A stretch of DNA of 64,000 nucleotides, taken from NCBI GenBank assembly GCA_005408345.1, contig SEMN01000202.1:310001-374000 (forward strand), in the 5' to 3' direction. A model generated the notes under the pieces. That model had not been told where the DNA came from, made no database searches, and was given only the letters and a program-made list of their open reading frames with translations. Shown piece after piece: positions 1-13,428 of the stretch. The DNA comes from Macquaria australasica. Taxonomy: Eukaryota; Chordata; Actinopteri; Centrarchiformes; Percichthyidae. Both the position numbers and the translations under genes were made by a program. Within the stretch, counting starts at the first letter, position 1; every line of letters starts with the position of its first letter.

Positions 1-1779
1 CTTTGAATCCTCTGTTCATGTCTTTGCACATTCAGTGTTTGTTTTTTTTCCTTTTGTTTTTTTATTTTTTTTATTGTACTTTTATTTACAACTTTACAGC
101 TTTACATTACAAACAAACACATTTGGATTTTTTCCCCCCCAAACTGTAATATAAAAGTGTAAGCTCTACACTCAGAAAGGATCATAGTGATGGCTTTTAC
201 ACAAGCTCAGCCTGGTGTATGAAGTGATATCTCTAATGGAATATCAAACACACTAAATACAATCAGCTACTATTCTGTGGTTGAGTGAGCTTGCTTGCCA
301 AACCAGAACCAACTGAATAGCTCTAAGACTGAAAAAAATAAAAAATAAATAAAAATCCACCCTAGCTGGTTCTTGGAGCAAGCTCAAGCAAACACTCACA
401 GCATTTACTAAATACAGTATTGGCATTTTTCCCCCCCTCAACTCATTTTCACCAGGTTTATCTTTATCACTGGTCCATTTCCCAGCACTGCCACAAAGCA
501 GGGAGAGGACCTCAAAGTGTTCAACCTGCCACAACAACACAGTATTTCCTGAGAGAACTAAAAGAAAAAGAAACACACACGCGTCTGGTTACCAGAGCCA
601 AATCCTTCAGGGACGCAGTGGCAGACAGCTCCCTCTGCTTCTGTCTGGGTCCACTGTTTGACATGTGGGGTGGGGGGGGGGGGCAACCAGATGGACTCAC
701 AGGCAGTGTGACAGACAGACAAACATTCTCCGTCTGGCTCTGATCCCTGTCCATTCTGGATGCCGGCTTCATTCAGAGCAAAAGGAAGTCCTGACCTGTG
801 CCGTTTTCACAGTTCTGGGCACCCCCCTTTTTTGTCAGCTGTGACAGGCACGTACACAATGTCACATCCATCAGGGGGTGTGATGGAAGGATGGCGGACT
901 GATATGGAAGTGAATAAAAAGGGGCCATTGAACAGAGGTGGGACATTTTGTTCTACTGACAAATGTCAGAGAAGAATAGGATTAAGGAAGCAACAGCGAG
1001 GGAGACAAAACCTTTCATATTGTTCGGAGGATTGGATGGTCGGCTTGTACAATCTGCTAAAATACTAAACATTCAATACATTACAACTCAGCAGGTCAGT
1101 CATTTGTAAAGACACTGACTCCCACACCATACTCTCATGAAAAAAGATACGTTAAAAACATTTATAATTTGAGTTTGTTTAGAAGGCCATACATTATTCT
1201 AAAGGACAGTGCTGAGAGATAGAGCCCCTGTTGTCTCTTTCAAACCTATGATTAGAGTATAAGGCAAGACCAAACCGGTTATGAGGACACAGCACAAACC
1301 TAGGAGAGAGGTCCACACTTTATAGCAACTGCACACACAAATGGAACACTTTCAAGTTGAAGAGTACATTTCATTTAGCACCTTGTTAAATAATTTACAG
1401 GTAGTAATACTGTTGATTGGCACATCTCAACGCTTCACTCGCAAGTTTATCCACAATGTTTAGTGACCATTACACAAACAAGGGTTATGATCCACACTCT
1501 GCTCATTTAAGCATTTCGACAGTTGATGGATAACACTAATTTCGCATCGGCTACAGCACAGACAATGTAACTCTATTCTGCTTTGATGATCTCTAAAAGC
1601 AGATAAATGACTGTTAATTGGCTCGTCTTCAGTCCAGTCCTCTCTTCTCCTCTGGTCTTTTCAAAAAGGGCAGTCTCTCTGAAAACTGCGTCTCGGGCTC
1701 CAACAGATTAGCCCACTGACTTTTCATCTTTTCCCGTTCATCCTCTTCCAGGTGAACCTCAAGCCCAGCAACATGCCTC
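1..1779 (-). other. cacng4: Probable 3'UTR of cacng4
   Basis: No convincing ORF lies between the cacng4 stop codon and the window edge. The stretch is AT-rich, with several minus-strand AATAAA candidates (TTTATT on the plus strand at about 61-66, 70-75 and 81-86). Long 3'UTRs are usual for TARP genes. The true poly(A) site may lie in this cluster or beyond the window. Confidence 0.5.
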
Positions 1780-4700
1780 TCACACCGGTGTGGTCCTGCG
1801 ATTCACCCCGTCCTTTAAATCATTGGGGAAACAGTTATGGACCTGGAGGAACTCGGCAGCCGCCTCATGTTCAGGGCTGTACGTGTTCTCCGTCACACTG
1901 TCCCTCGCCAGGGCGTACATGGACAGCTCGTCCAGGGGCCCACTGGAAGATGGCGCCCCCTTCAGGCCGACCACCGGCGAGTTCTCCCGTGATGCCTCTG
2001 TAGAATGAGAACTGGCACGCGATGTCCGCCGGCGGTAGCGGAAGCTCGGTATCCTCGAGTACGGGGAAGAGGAAGAGAGTGAGCGGATGAATTCGCGCCG
2101 CGCCCTCCAGCGAACTTCCTTGTTTTTCTCAATGTAGATGTTGATGGCGAGGACAGCCACAGTTTCGGCCACGATGAAGGAGAGGGCGCCAAAGTAGAAC
2201 GACCAGCCGTAGGAGTAGGTGTACTTCTTGTCGTCGTCGCGTTTATCATTGGGGTCTCCTGCGTTGCTGGAGATGTAGACGATGATGCCAATTATGTTGC
2301 TCAGACCTGACAATCAAGAAAAAGAAAGACGACAGGAACAAGAAGTAGAAAAAGGAATGTGAAAATGTGAAGGAAGAGCCAACAATGATCAATCATCCAT
2401 GACTTTACCAGTAACAGTGATGAAACCCATGAACTCCCATTGTGTAAAGTCATCAGCCAATGATTACAGGACTCTCATCACTACCGAGGCCCGTAATGAC
2501 ATGTGTCCTCATCACTTGTGTGTGAGGTGTGTGATGAATGGAGATCCTGACCTGAAGTTCATCTTTATGATTGCACCACTGATGAAGTACAATACGTGAC
2601 CACAGGTGCCACATCAAGCTGCCTTCCTTCATTATGAAACCGCAGGCCTTACATGATTGCTCCTCGCTGGGAGCACGGTTGACACTGACAGTGTAATCCT
2701 CCAGCTCACCTGCAGCTACAAAGAGAATGCCTGCGCTGAGGAGGACGTTGTTTGTCTTGTTGTAGACTCGGCCCACCCCGACACACATCCCACCCAGCAT
2801 CAACAGGCAGGTACTGAGGATGGGGAACACACTGGAGGCACGAACTATACCTGCAGAGACGGGGGACAGAGGACATGGCAAAGAGATCATTAACTGGATA
2901 AGTAATGAAGTCACCGTAAATGGTTTTAACACAAGTCATTAACCAATATTTGATAGGACGATAAAGAGGCCGGTTAGTAAAAGATGAATACAAGTTAATA
3001 AATCAATCCATCAGTCAAATTAAAAATCTATTTATAGATACAACACAATACAACAATACATAGATTAATAACAGGCAAATGAATTGTAGAATTTATAAAT
3101 TAATTTAATAATACAGTTTTTAAAAAGAAAAATGGACTCTTAAATAATTTGAATTTCCATTACCCTGTTGAGCCCTCATCCATCCAGTCCCACCTCTTCC
3201 CCCATCCATTTTGGAGAACTCCATTATACTTTTTATACTTTGGGGCCTTGTTGTGACAAAGCTTTGCTAATCAGCTGTGGGATGTAACAAGAGTTCTCAC
3301 TGACTATCACTTCCCCAGAAATGATTCACTGTGCTATTTTACAAGTGTCCAAGGATGGATGAGCGTATTCAGCTGTAAAGTTGAATAAGCCCTCCTGGCT
3401 AATGGACTGAGTTTGGACTTTATCCAAAGTCTGATACGTCGTCTTTGTTCTTCTCTGCATATTAGGCAGATACCAAATTGGCTGTGCCTGAAGGTCATTT
3501 GCTGATTGAATATGCCAATCTTTCATCAAACTAATCACAATCTATGTATAAGCCTTGTCATTTTCATTTTAACCAGTTATCAGAGATAAATACCATAAAC
3601 ATTTAAAAGGAGGATTTTAACAAATATTTTAGGTCCCCACACAGCCAAATGTTTTTTGCTGCAAGAAGACTTTTTGCCACAGTTTTGCAGAGTAAACAAG
3701 TTCCTCTTGTGGTGAGCAAAGCTCACAATATGCTTCATGTAATTGAAAAACAAAAAAGAAAAATCAGGGGAAAATGCAAATCAGCATCAGTCATTAAGAA
3801 ATAAAAAACGATGAACTGTGATGTGTTTGCACTGCAAATTGTACAGTATTTTCCATGCCTTTTTAAAAAAGATGTTTTTAGTTTATAATAAGAAAATAAT
3901 AATGATATGTGTTTGAGTCAGTGTCAAGCTATCTTTTGAGGGGTTGGAGCTAATTAATTAGCCTGTTTGGAGACTGCTCTCAGAACCAAATAATAAGACG
4001 CTGAAGGTCAGAGGACTTCTTGTACGCCCTTAAAAATAAAAAGGGCCGACAATGAGGACGAGCGTGGAGCACTTACGCAGCAGGTATTCAGAGCTGTCTG
4101 TGTCATAGTCATTGTCGTCAGGGAAATGGTTGATTCTGTAACAGCTGCCTTGATTGATGCCTGCAGGACAAAGACAACCAGAAAGAGGCCCCATATTAAT
4201 GATGAATTATAGTCCACTGTACAAAGTCTGATAAATATGTCACGTTTAGGAGATGAAGACTATTCAACCAACAAATAGGATCAAGAATATATGCATGAGG
4301 CATATACATATGAGGCAAGCTGAAGTTAAACTGGATTCATTTGATGCTTGGGGGGTTACAGACTTTCGACGTGAATCTATCAAACTGGAGTTGGTTTCAG
4401 CTGGCTAAAGGACGCACATGCTCCCCACCCAGTGACCTGTTTTTGTTAAACTGTGTCCACTGGAGTAAGACACTCCTGTGCTCTTGTGTCTGCTAAAAGA
4501 GGAAGGAGCGGGAAGTCACTTGTCAGGTGACCTCTGGTTATTTTATACAGTGCTGCTTCTAGAGAAAGAAGAGACAACAGGAGCAGTAGGACAAAGACAT
4601 TTAACTGAACTTTCTCTTAATTCAGGCAACTGTTAGCAATGAATGCCACGGTCAGGCAAGTGTCATTTATACTGTTCAATATAAGAACTTCAACACTTGT

Positions 4701-5269
4701 TTTTGACTCTGTTTAAGCATGAGCACTTTATTCTAGCACCATTGTTTTTCCTTTTTTTCTTTCAGAGGTGTTTATAGACTCTTCCTTATAGCTTTTGTTG
4801 GATGGAATAAACTAGAGCTGTACATATAGCACACAAAAGCAACATATTCTCCAGGATTTACTCATTACCCTCTCCATGGTTTTCACCTCCAACCATAAAT
4901 GAGACTTTGACCTTTGACTTAAACGTTTTAAATGTACACTGGGGGTCAGACAAAGATTGTTGTTGTTGTTGTTGTTCATAGCTCTCTGGGTCCACCTTGA
5001 ATCCCTCAAAATAAAGATCGCAGCTCAATGCCCTCATATTGGAGGAAGAAAACCAATGTGTCGGGGGGCCTTGTTTGTGTTTCGAGGATCAGTGCATACG
5101 CTACATGGTGGTGGGATCAAGATTGCATTGCCCGGAGGGATTTGATGGGCTGTGGCGCGTGTCCAAATCCAGCTCAGGCGAATGGTTGAGTGCTGGGAGG
5201 AACAAGAAACCTATTTGAACAACAAAAGACCGTGTGCTGGAAGCTTTTTGTGCCGAGGTGAGTTACAAC

Positions 5270-5322
<53 letters not shown>

Positions 5323-7329
5323 TAAAGCTGAGAGGAGCCTGTAGCTGTAATTGAGCCGGATTATTAACAACACCTTGTCTAGAGAGAAATGGGGTTGGGG
5401 GTGGGGTTAATGGATGTGCTCAGTGCAGTGGTGATAATGCTGGGAGCTCTTTCGCTATTCATTCACCATTTGGGCTGCGAATACCCTCAACAATTAAGTT
5501 ATCCTGCAAACAACACCCACGGTATCAAAGGTGGACTCGGCTGTGGCTTCATTTTTTTTGAACATATCTTCACATGACCATATCTATGTTTTTGTGCGCA
5601 TTATGTGTTCATGTGCATACCTTTGCATTTGTCTGCATCCCAGAGTAGGGAAAGCAACTGACCATTCCCTGAGCTCCGCTGGCCTTAGTTACTGTTGCTA
5701 TGCCTGTCAAGCATTCGGTTCCCGCACAGCACATAATGCAGTTTACAATGATACTGCTGGCACATTTACCACTTAAGATCTGAGTATTTTATTTTATATA
5801 AAAGGTGGAGAAAAGCAGGTTTCTCATTTCTAGCCAATGGTCGTCGATTTTGCTAAAATGACAGCTGCCGCTGGCAGATTTATAGCTAGCTAGCCTAATT
5901 AAGCTGTTAAACGGCGTCTCCCTGCGGGCTGACTCGTATTAAAATAAGGACTCTGTAACAGGGGTCAGTAATATGCACTTGATGGCTATATACACTATGT
6001 CATGGTAAAAGACTGAGGTTAAAGCTGCATGTGCACGGCATGTAAATGAAGGAACATCGTTGCTCTTGTATTGCAGTGTAGAGCCTGTTAGTCATAGTAT
6101 TATGAGTATAAGTATAAGTATGAGAAGAAAAAAATGTAAGATCAGACTCTTCTGTTTTCATTCTAACATTTTCACACAGTTTAACACAGTGGATGTGCAA
6201 GTCGTGAACGGGCCATTTTCATGCAACCTGTAACCCCACAAACTAGTTAGTTGGTAATGTGTGCTCCTTGGCCTTGGAAGTAAGGCTTGGTTGCTACTAA
6301 GGTAATGAGCTAGTTAGCCGGACATAATAACAAATGCAGCTTATGTTAGAGTAGATAAACACACATTTTAATCAATTTCTTGCACTTTTGCCCTTGTGTT
6401 TTTGATTTTGGAAAGGATAAAAAAGACACCACCCTCCAAACTCTTTAAATTCCAAGTTTCTCTCTTACTCGTGTGCCGTGCACACTGCCTTGCCATGTGA
6501 AGAAATCTATGCTGTGACTGGACAATCACTGCTTGGGGGTAGACGTGTAGCAAACGTCAATTGGCCAAACCTCAGTTAAGCTTTGCCTGTAAGCAATAAA
6601 GACTTTTACTTATCCAACGTCAAAAATACAAAGTCCCCCCTTTCATGTCTAATGGTCTAATAGGCAGCAGAAATTAAAGCTGACCTACCACCGCATAAAT
6701 GTCACCCTTCCCATTAACTGACTATGCTGAAGACAGACAGACACCTGTCAACTCCATTTCCCAGGTGCCGAAGGGTCAACGACCATCATTGTCTGTGCCA
6801 CAGCTTTTAAGGGCACGCTTGCTTCCATTAACTAGGTCTGCTGCTTAATAAGGGACATCAAATTAATTAGCGTCAAATCAGTCAGTGGAAATGGAGCACA
6901 AGTTTCTGTGTCTAGTCACTGATGGAAAAAAAAAGGGCTACGGGCTATTTTAAGCAGAGATATGAGACTTTGTGCCATGTGGAGAAACACATCTGGCTCT
7001 TGTGGTTAGATGGAGAACTGTGAAGATAACAAAAATACAGACACCTTTGCTTTGCTGTTAATTGCTGTGTAAACACTAAATCATGCTGAAGGCAGCGCGA
7101 GGGCTTGTAACAGCTTTTATATGTGCATTTTTGTAAGTGTGTGTGTCTTTTCTGCTAAACTGAAATGTCAAACTGCTTTTACACTTTTTAAAAGCTGCAC
7201 ACAAAAACACACCTTTCACTGTGAACCCAGGACGCTACTATTAATTTTGACTTGTACACTTTAGTCTGCATCTTCTGCTCCCATCCAGACCCCAGCTACT
7301 CCAGCCAGTCTGACGCCTCTGTCTTGTCT

Positions 7330-7386
<57 letters not shown>

Positions 7387-10300
7387 TTGTGATGGAGGTT
7401 GAAAGAAATAAAAGACAATATTGCAGCTGATTGGGAATCTGATTATAAGCGGAGACCTCAAGGGTCGTGATTTATGAGTGACAGTTATCAGCTCAGTGTC
7501 TACGTTTAGTTTGTGTGTGTGTGCGTGCGTGCGTGTGTGTGCATGCACGTGTGCAGGCTGTCAGATGGGACTAGCTGGGAGGGAAGGAGGAGGGAGGAAG
7601 CAGAGATTAAACAAGGGAAGAAGGTAGAAGGAAATTAAACAGAAACAGAAGCACAGGGAGCAGAGGAATGATGGGGATGAAAAAAAGATATGAGGCCACA
7701 TTAAAGAGGGACTCAGTCAGAGGAGGAGAGCAGGGAATCAGCAAGAGAGAAATCAGGAGAGGCGGAAAGCGTTAAAGGGCAAAATGTGGATCGTGCAGTA
7801 AAGGTCGGAGGGGAGGACAGAGACAAAGGTTTGGCCAGACAGACGTACAGCTGGTCACCTGAGTCACACACGTGTGTAAAGTGATGGTGAGGAACGAAAA
7901 AATGCTTATCTACAAATTTGGGGGGATATTACAAGATGATTGTGTTGTGACAAATTGAGAATTAATCCTCCACAGTCAACACATTACAGGGGAAATAATA
8001 GGTTCCCTGGGCCTAACTTGAGTTGCAAAGCCCCATGCTGAGCATCTCCTCCTCTTCTCCATGGCAACTCCTGTTAGCCTTTAATAAGCTCATTTACATA
8101 AACAATCTCCAAGGATGCTTTTGACGTCTACATTGTATTCTGATACCCATCAAATAAGAGACGGCACTTCCCCTTCGCAGACCTGTCACCACTTAACAGT
8201 ACTGTGAACACAAATGGACAAATGGACACATGCACACGTAAGCACACAGACACGTGTACATATAAACATACACACATTGTGTTGGGAGCAGCTGTCACAG
8301 CTGTGGTGCCACTGGCAACAGGATCATTATTTTGAATTAACGCTGCTCAGCCAATAAGGGAGCGGCCTCGGTGGAATACACCAATAGCACTGTCTCGCTG
8401 AGTCCAACACTTCCTCGCTCGGGTGTCTCCAGGAGTGCGGTATATCACATGCCCCCACTCCCTCATTTTCACACTTGATGAATAAACCAATCAAATGTGG
8501 CTTTAATATTGCATTTCACTAGAACTGCGTAGCCTCCAGGGGGTGATATGCTTTCAGTAACGCTACACATAACAGATCTACACCAAATCGCAGTAGCAGC
8601 GCCCTATTCGGCTTTGCTTTCGTTTTTATCCTCGTTGCGTTTAGACCTGCAACGGGAAGTGTGAGGTTTACAGCAGGTGGGATGATTAGGTTTTATGAAT
8701 CTGTAAACAGATAGAGCACTGTTACTGGGGCTTGATATCAAATGTAGACATGCACGCACAACTCACACAGACTTAGCAACACATATATTTATTACTTTGG
8801 AAGCAGGGAATGCCAGCACAGAAAATAAAAGCATCTGTGTAATCAAACAAACCCCTCCAATTTATTTTTCCCCCAGTCCAAGTGAGGATGAAAGAAAAGC
8901 AATTTGACGATGACATCAGTGTTTCGCTGTTGATATGACTGACAGTTGGTTAATTAAATTGTCACCTGGCAGCAATTTTTTTTCAAATGCAGCTCTGCTT
9001 GCGGTAGACTGTGCGTGTGTTTCCAAGTTGTTGGAAGAAAACTGAAATCTATCACCCCATGTAGTCTGTTATGCATTGTCACTTACTTATAAAAATGTAC
9101 ATATATAATGGATTCTCCACACGATGCTTAAGATGTTATTGTTAGAGCGCGGATTAAAACAAAAGATCTATTGCACTGCAGCCCATTGGTTCTCTATAGT
9201 TCCTATGTGATATATGTGAACCTGATATTGTCTTAAAACAATGGGGACAAGATCACTTAAGAATGCAGTATAACGTGTATAAAAAATAGATGATTGTTTC
9301 TTATTTCCTGTCTCATTCTGTTACTTTCAAGTTTTGTTTGTGTGTATTATAAAATTGCCAGGACAAATCCCTATCAAGAGTAAATGTAATAAAAAATAAA
9401 TTAAAAAAGGGATTCAGATTGGTATACTGATTGAGGATATACTTCCCTTTACCCCTGTCCTCAAACTTCCTTGTCTACATTAGGTTGACCTCAAAGGAAG
9501 ATGCATGATAAAGGGATGAAACAACTGAAAGCGATGAGGAACGTAAAGTTTTGGTACTGAAACAAGAGAATCCCTTCTACTTCTGGACAATTAAAAGCTC
9601 AATTAAATGAAAAGGTTTCACATTTTTGGCAAATACATGTATTAGCTTTCTTGCCGAGAGTTAGATGAGAAGATTGATACCACTCTCATGTCTGTACGGT
9701 GAATATGAAGCTACAGCCAGCAGCCAGGTAGCTTAGCTTAGCACAAAAACTGGAAATAGGGGGAAACAGCTAGCCTGGCTCTGTCCAAAGGTAACAAAAT
9801 CTGTCCACCAGCACCTCTAAAGCTCACTAATAAACACATAATATCTTGTTTGTGTAATCCCAATGGCAATTCACCATTGTACAGAGCCAGGCTAGCTGTC
9901 TTCCCCTGTCACCAGTCTTTGTGCTAAGCTAAGTTAGCTGGCTGCTGGCAGTAGCTTCATAGTTAGCGCGCAGACATGAGAGTGGTATCAATCTTCTCAT
10001 CTAACTCTCAGCAAGAAAGCCATTAAATGTATTTCCCAAAATGTTGAACTTTTCCTTTAAGCTCACCTATTTGCAAATAACCATCGACATAACTTGCGTG
10101 TGACACAAAGGAACTTTATTTGTTTAAAAAGAGAAGAGAAAAGGAATGAAATGCATCCAGGATTAAATGGGCCTGGGGGTTTGTGGGTTTGAAGGGGGGT
10201 GACAGAGGGTTCATTAAAAAAAAGTAGAAGAACAGAAGAGACAGCCATGAGGCAGATAAAAGAATGATGAGAATGGAGGAGCTGATGGTGGAGATGATGA

Positions 10301-13300
10301 GAGAGCGTGCACATCAAGCAGAGGAGGACGGAGGGACTGAGGTGGAAGTTGGGTCCTGCTGGCTAATTAGTGCCCCCGCATGGCTTCTCAGTTGGCGCGT
10401 TTTAATTACAGGCTTTTGGAGCATGGTGGGAATGGCAAAGTGACCCCCCATCCCACCTAAACAAACACTGTCCCGCAAGAAAAGCAGCTGCCTCGCCACT
10501 CACGCCAACCCTCCTCCAGCTGGGATGTTTACTGTAAATATGTACCTGCTAATTGGATTAGTCATTACGTTATTCCTCATTGTCAGAGTTGGTTCTATTT
10601 ACTCGAGTCAGACGAAAGCAACAGCCTTTTGATACATCGCCGATTCTGATGCAAATCAGGCGCACTCAGTCCTACCCTGGGCTCACAACACTGATGTGGG
10701 AAAACAAACAGGAGGAAAAAAAAATCAAAACATCTGCGGAGAAATGCAAAGGACTCCGTAAATGAGGGCAGTGCTGACCTCACTGTGAAGCCTTATTCAA
10801 TATATTCCTGCCTGCTCCTTAAAGGTCATGCAGGCCTGCTGAAGACGCTTGTTGAACACATCCACTATACGCTTCTGAGAAGAGAAAAGGGCTATGTGTG
10901 TTACAGCAAAGTGTTGTCGCCAAGAGAAAGACATGTTGTCGCTGCAATCTGTCCAACCAGACGTGGTGATGTTTTCCCCAGTAGCTGTGATACACAGAGA
11001 GCCGTCCCCGTCAATAACCCAGTGTGTTTTGTCATTATGACCGGAGGGGTGGGGGGGGGGTGGATGAGTCTTCCTTCCTTGTCTTCTCCTCTATACTTAT
11101 GAGTCTCCATGACAACAGAGCTACCGTCCAGCATCTTATAGTTTTAAGCAGAGGCACAGAAGTGAAACTATTAGCGCTGGGAGAGAATGATATGATAGGC
11201 TGGCTTTTGTTTGCCCAAATTGCGCTTTTAAAAAGAAGTCTCACTGCACAGAGCCGGCCTTTGTCCCCAACCTCATCAACATCAATTCAGTCTCTGCTGT
11301 CACTGATCCCCTTTCATTATTTACTTCAAAGCGCCGATGGGAAATCATGCTTGGCATAATACTTGGCTGGCATTTGTAGTTAATTTTCATTTCTCAGGGT
11401 TCTCAGGGGGATATAGTGCAGACTGTGAGTCTGTCCACACCACAGACAGATGCCCAGCCAAGCATAACTCTAAATGTAAAGTGTCACATCACACTGGGAT
11501 GTTCTTCACGTGTCTAAAGCGTCCGTCTTCACAGAGACAGTTTAATCATTGAGGACAGTTGAATCTCTCCCTATATGTGGGCTCTGATGACATTAAGTGT
11601 TCAAAGTGTGAATGAAAGCAAGCTCACCAATCCGCTGAATAAACTGCAAATATTGAAAAGCACCTGATCCCACACCAAAGCAGATTTTACAAAGGCAATA
11701 AAAGTGTCTACTGTCCAGGCAAAATGTTTTCTTTTTTTCCTTTTATGAACAGGGACAAAGTGTAAAATATTAAGTTGCTTGGGGGAGATTAAACAAAGCT
11801 GATTTAGATGCCTTTTAATATATAAATAAACATCTTGGAACCAATAAAAAAAATCTTAATATATCCACACAAAAGACAATATACTCAAAAGAAAATGCAT
11901 AAAATAACATTTTGGTATAGATCTTTCTAGAGTTAGGAGGTGACAGCAGTGTGTGATCTTGTTTCCTTCTCACAACACTACATATTTTTGGATCTGCAAT
12001 AATCTCTCCAGAAATGGCTAAAAGGCTTTGTGTCATGTTTCATAGCAGCTCTGCTGTATCTGCAGCTGGAACCCAGTGTCTGTATTTAGACAAAGCAAAA
12101 TATGTTTGGGATTGTATTGTGTATATATATGATGCCAGCAGTGCGTTTGGAGATACATTTAGTCGGTTTTGGTGTATTTTCGAAAACATATTCTGAAGTA
12201 AGATGTGAGTTTTCTTTCTTTGGTGTCTTGTGGCAGGACATTTATTTGCAAACCTGCTTCTATCCCTGCTTTGTGACAGAGGTTTGTGACATGAACAAAT
12301 CCATCTAACCACATCGATTCATCCATTGATAGCTGAGGCGAGAAGTCAAGGGGTGGCCGAAAGGAAGATTGGTCAATGAATGAGTGTCTGTCTGCCTGTG
12401 AAGTAAGACGTCACTGCCAGAGCAGCGCATCTCCTTTTCAAACATCAAATGCGTAAAATGATTCAAAAACACTCTCCAAAAGGATGAAAATATGATGTTT
12501 ACCTCATGTCCTATAACAAAAAAATGTTTTTTTCCTATTTTGTTTGGACATGACGTGAAATCAGAGTCATCTATTTTTAAATCACCTGGCATGTTTCCAT
12601 AGCAATTTCAGGGATGTTGCCAAGCAACAGCATCGGATACAATGAAGACATGAATGAAAGTAGACTAATAGCGCGCACATTTCCTGGCAGCGACCGGCTT
12701 AAAAGTGAATGGGCTGAGACGCGCCGTCTTAGCATTGCATTCTCTTGCAGACTATAACACAGCCGTATTTATTGTGTGGGCCTATGCTTGAACAATGCGA
12801 TGTAACAGTTGGCAGACAGCTTGAGATGAGCGCTTAGCGGGACACCGGCCGTTTATTTCTCGTTAATCAGCTACTTCAGCAGATCAGCGGTATTAAAATC
12901 CGTATGTGTGCGTATCGACGCTTGATCCATCTGACCTATAACCTCTGAAAGTTGTTCCACCTTTATGATCATTTTCTTTTTGACTCCCTATGTCCCGATT
13001 GAGACATTTGGCGTGCGTAAAGGGAGTGCGTCCTTTTGTGCGCTCAAGTGTCTGTGCGGACTGAGAAACAAAAGACTCCTCCTCGGAGAAAAAGAGAGAT
13101 TTCAAACTATTTGTTGCACGAAAGGAAACGGGAACCACGCAGACTGTTAAATTGCCATGCAGAGCCGTACATATGTCACGGCGTTCATGCTTGGAGCAGG
13201 CTTACCTTCAATACAGCAGATTCTCCATAGCCCGGAGTGGGTGAGGTCGCCCTTCTTGGTTTTGGGTTGTGATTGGGTCTCGTCTGTGGTGGCATTGGTG

Positions 13301-13428
13301 GCGTTGCAGATGTACGCCCGCGAATAGAGCCAGTAGTCCGTGCCGATGGCGATGGTCATCAGGCTGAAGGCAGCGAAAGCCCCCACGGTGGCCAGCAGCG
13401 TTTGAACCCCGCGGTCACACCAAGCCAT
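1780..13428 (-). CDS. cacng4: Calcium channel gamma-4 / TARP gamma-4 (complete CDS, 4 exons)
   Basis: Four-pass claudin-fold TARP that binds AMPA receptors and governs their trafficking and gating at the synapse. Coding exons on the minus strand: 13428-13206, 4160-4077, 2850-2710, 2306-1780 (223, 84, 141, 527 nt), all with GT/AG and consistent phase, giving 324 aa. Visible: TM1 at about residues 8-29; two N-glycosylation sequons (N42, N45); claudin motif GLW at 66-68 with C71/C72; TM2 and TM3 in exon 3; TM4 in exon 4; Arg/Ser-rich cytoplasmic tail; PDZ-binding C terminus RRTTPV. The DLTHSGLWRICCIEG segment, the IYIEKNKE segment and the length (human gamma-4 is about 327 aa) point to gamma-4 rather than gamma-2, -3 or -8. 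Intron 1 is about 9 kb and holds a fold-back repeat. Which teleost duplicate (a or b) this is cannot be told from the window. Confidence 0.95.
5272..5321. repeat. (GA)n microsatellite, cacng4 intron 1
   Basis: Uninterrupted GA dinucleotide run of about 50 bp, purine on the plus strand. It has no coding role. Confidence 0.97.
7332..7384. repeat. (TG)n microsatellite, cacng4 intron 1
   Basis: Uninterrupted TG run of about 53 bp. A shorter imperfect TG/CG tract follows near 7511-7545. Confidence 0.97.
9609..10060. mobile_element. Fold-back (long inverted repeat) DNA element in cacng4 intron 1
   Basis: The left part (about 9609-9790) and the right part (about 9880-10060) are imperfect reverse complements. 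Matched words include ttagatgagaagattgatac against gtatcaatcttctcatctaa, cagctagcctggctctgt against acagagccaggctagctg, and a 'gcagcc...agcttagcttagcac' block with its complement. The right end reads tttcccaaaatgttgaac, complementary to the 'gttggacattttgggaaa' end seen in the copy at 27.6 kb. It has no coding capacity. It looks like a non-autonomous palindromic MITE of a kind common in teleosts; the superfamily is not determined. Confidence 0.8.
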
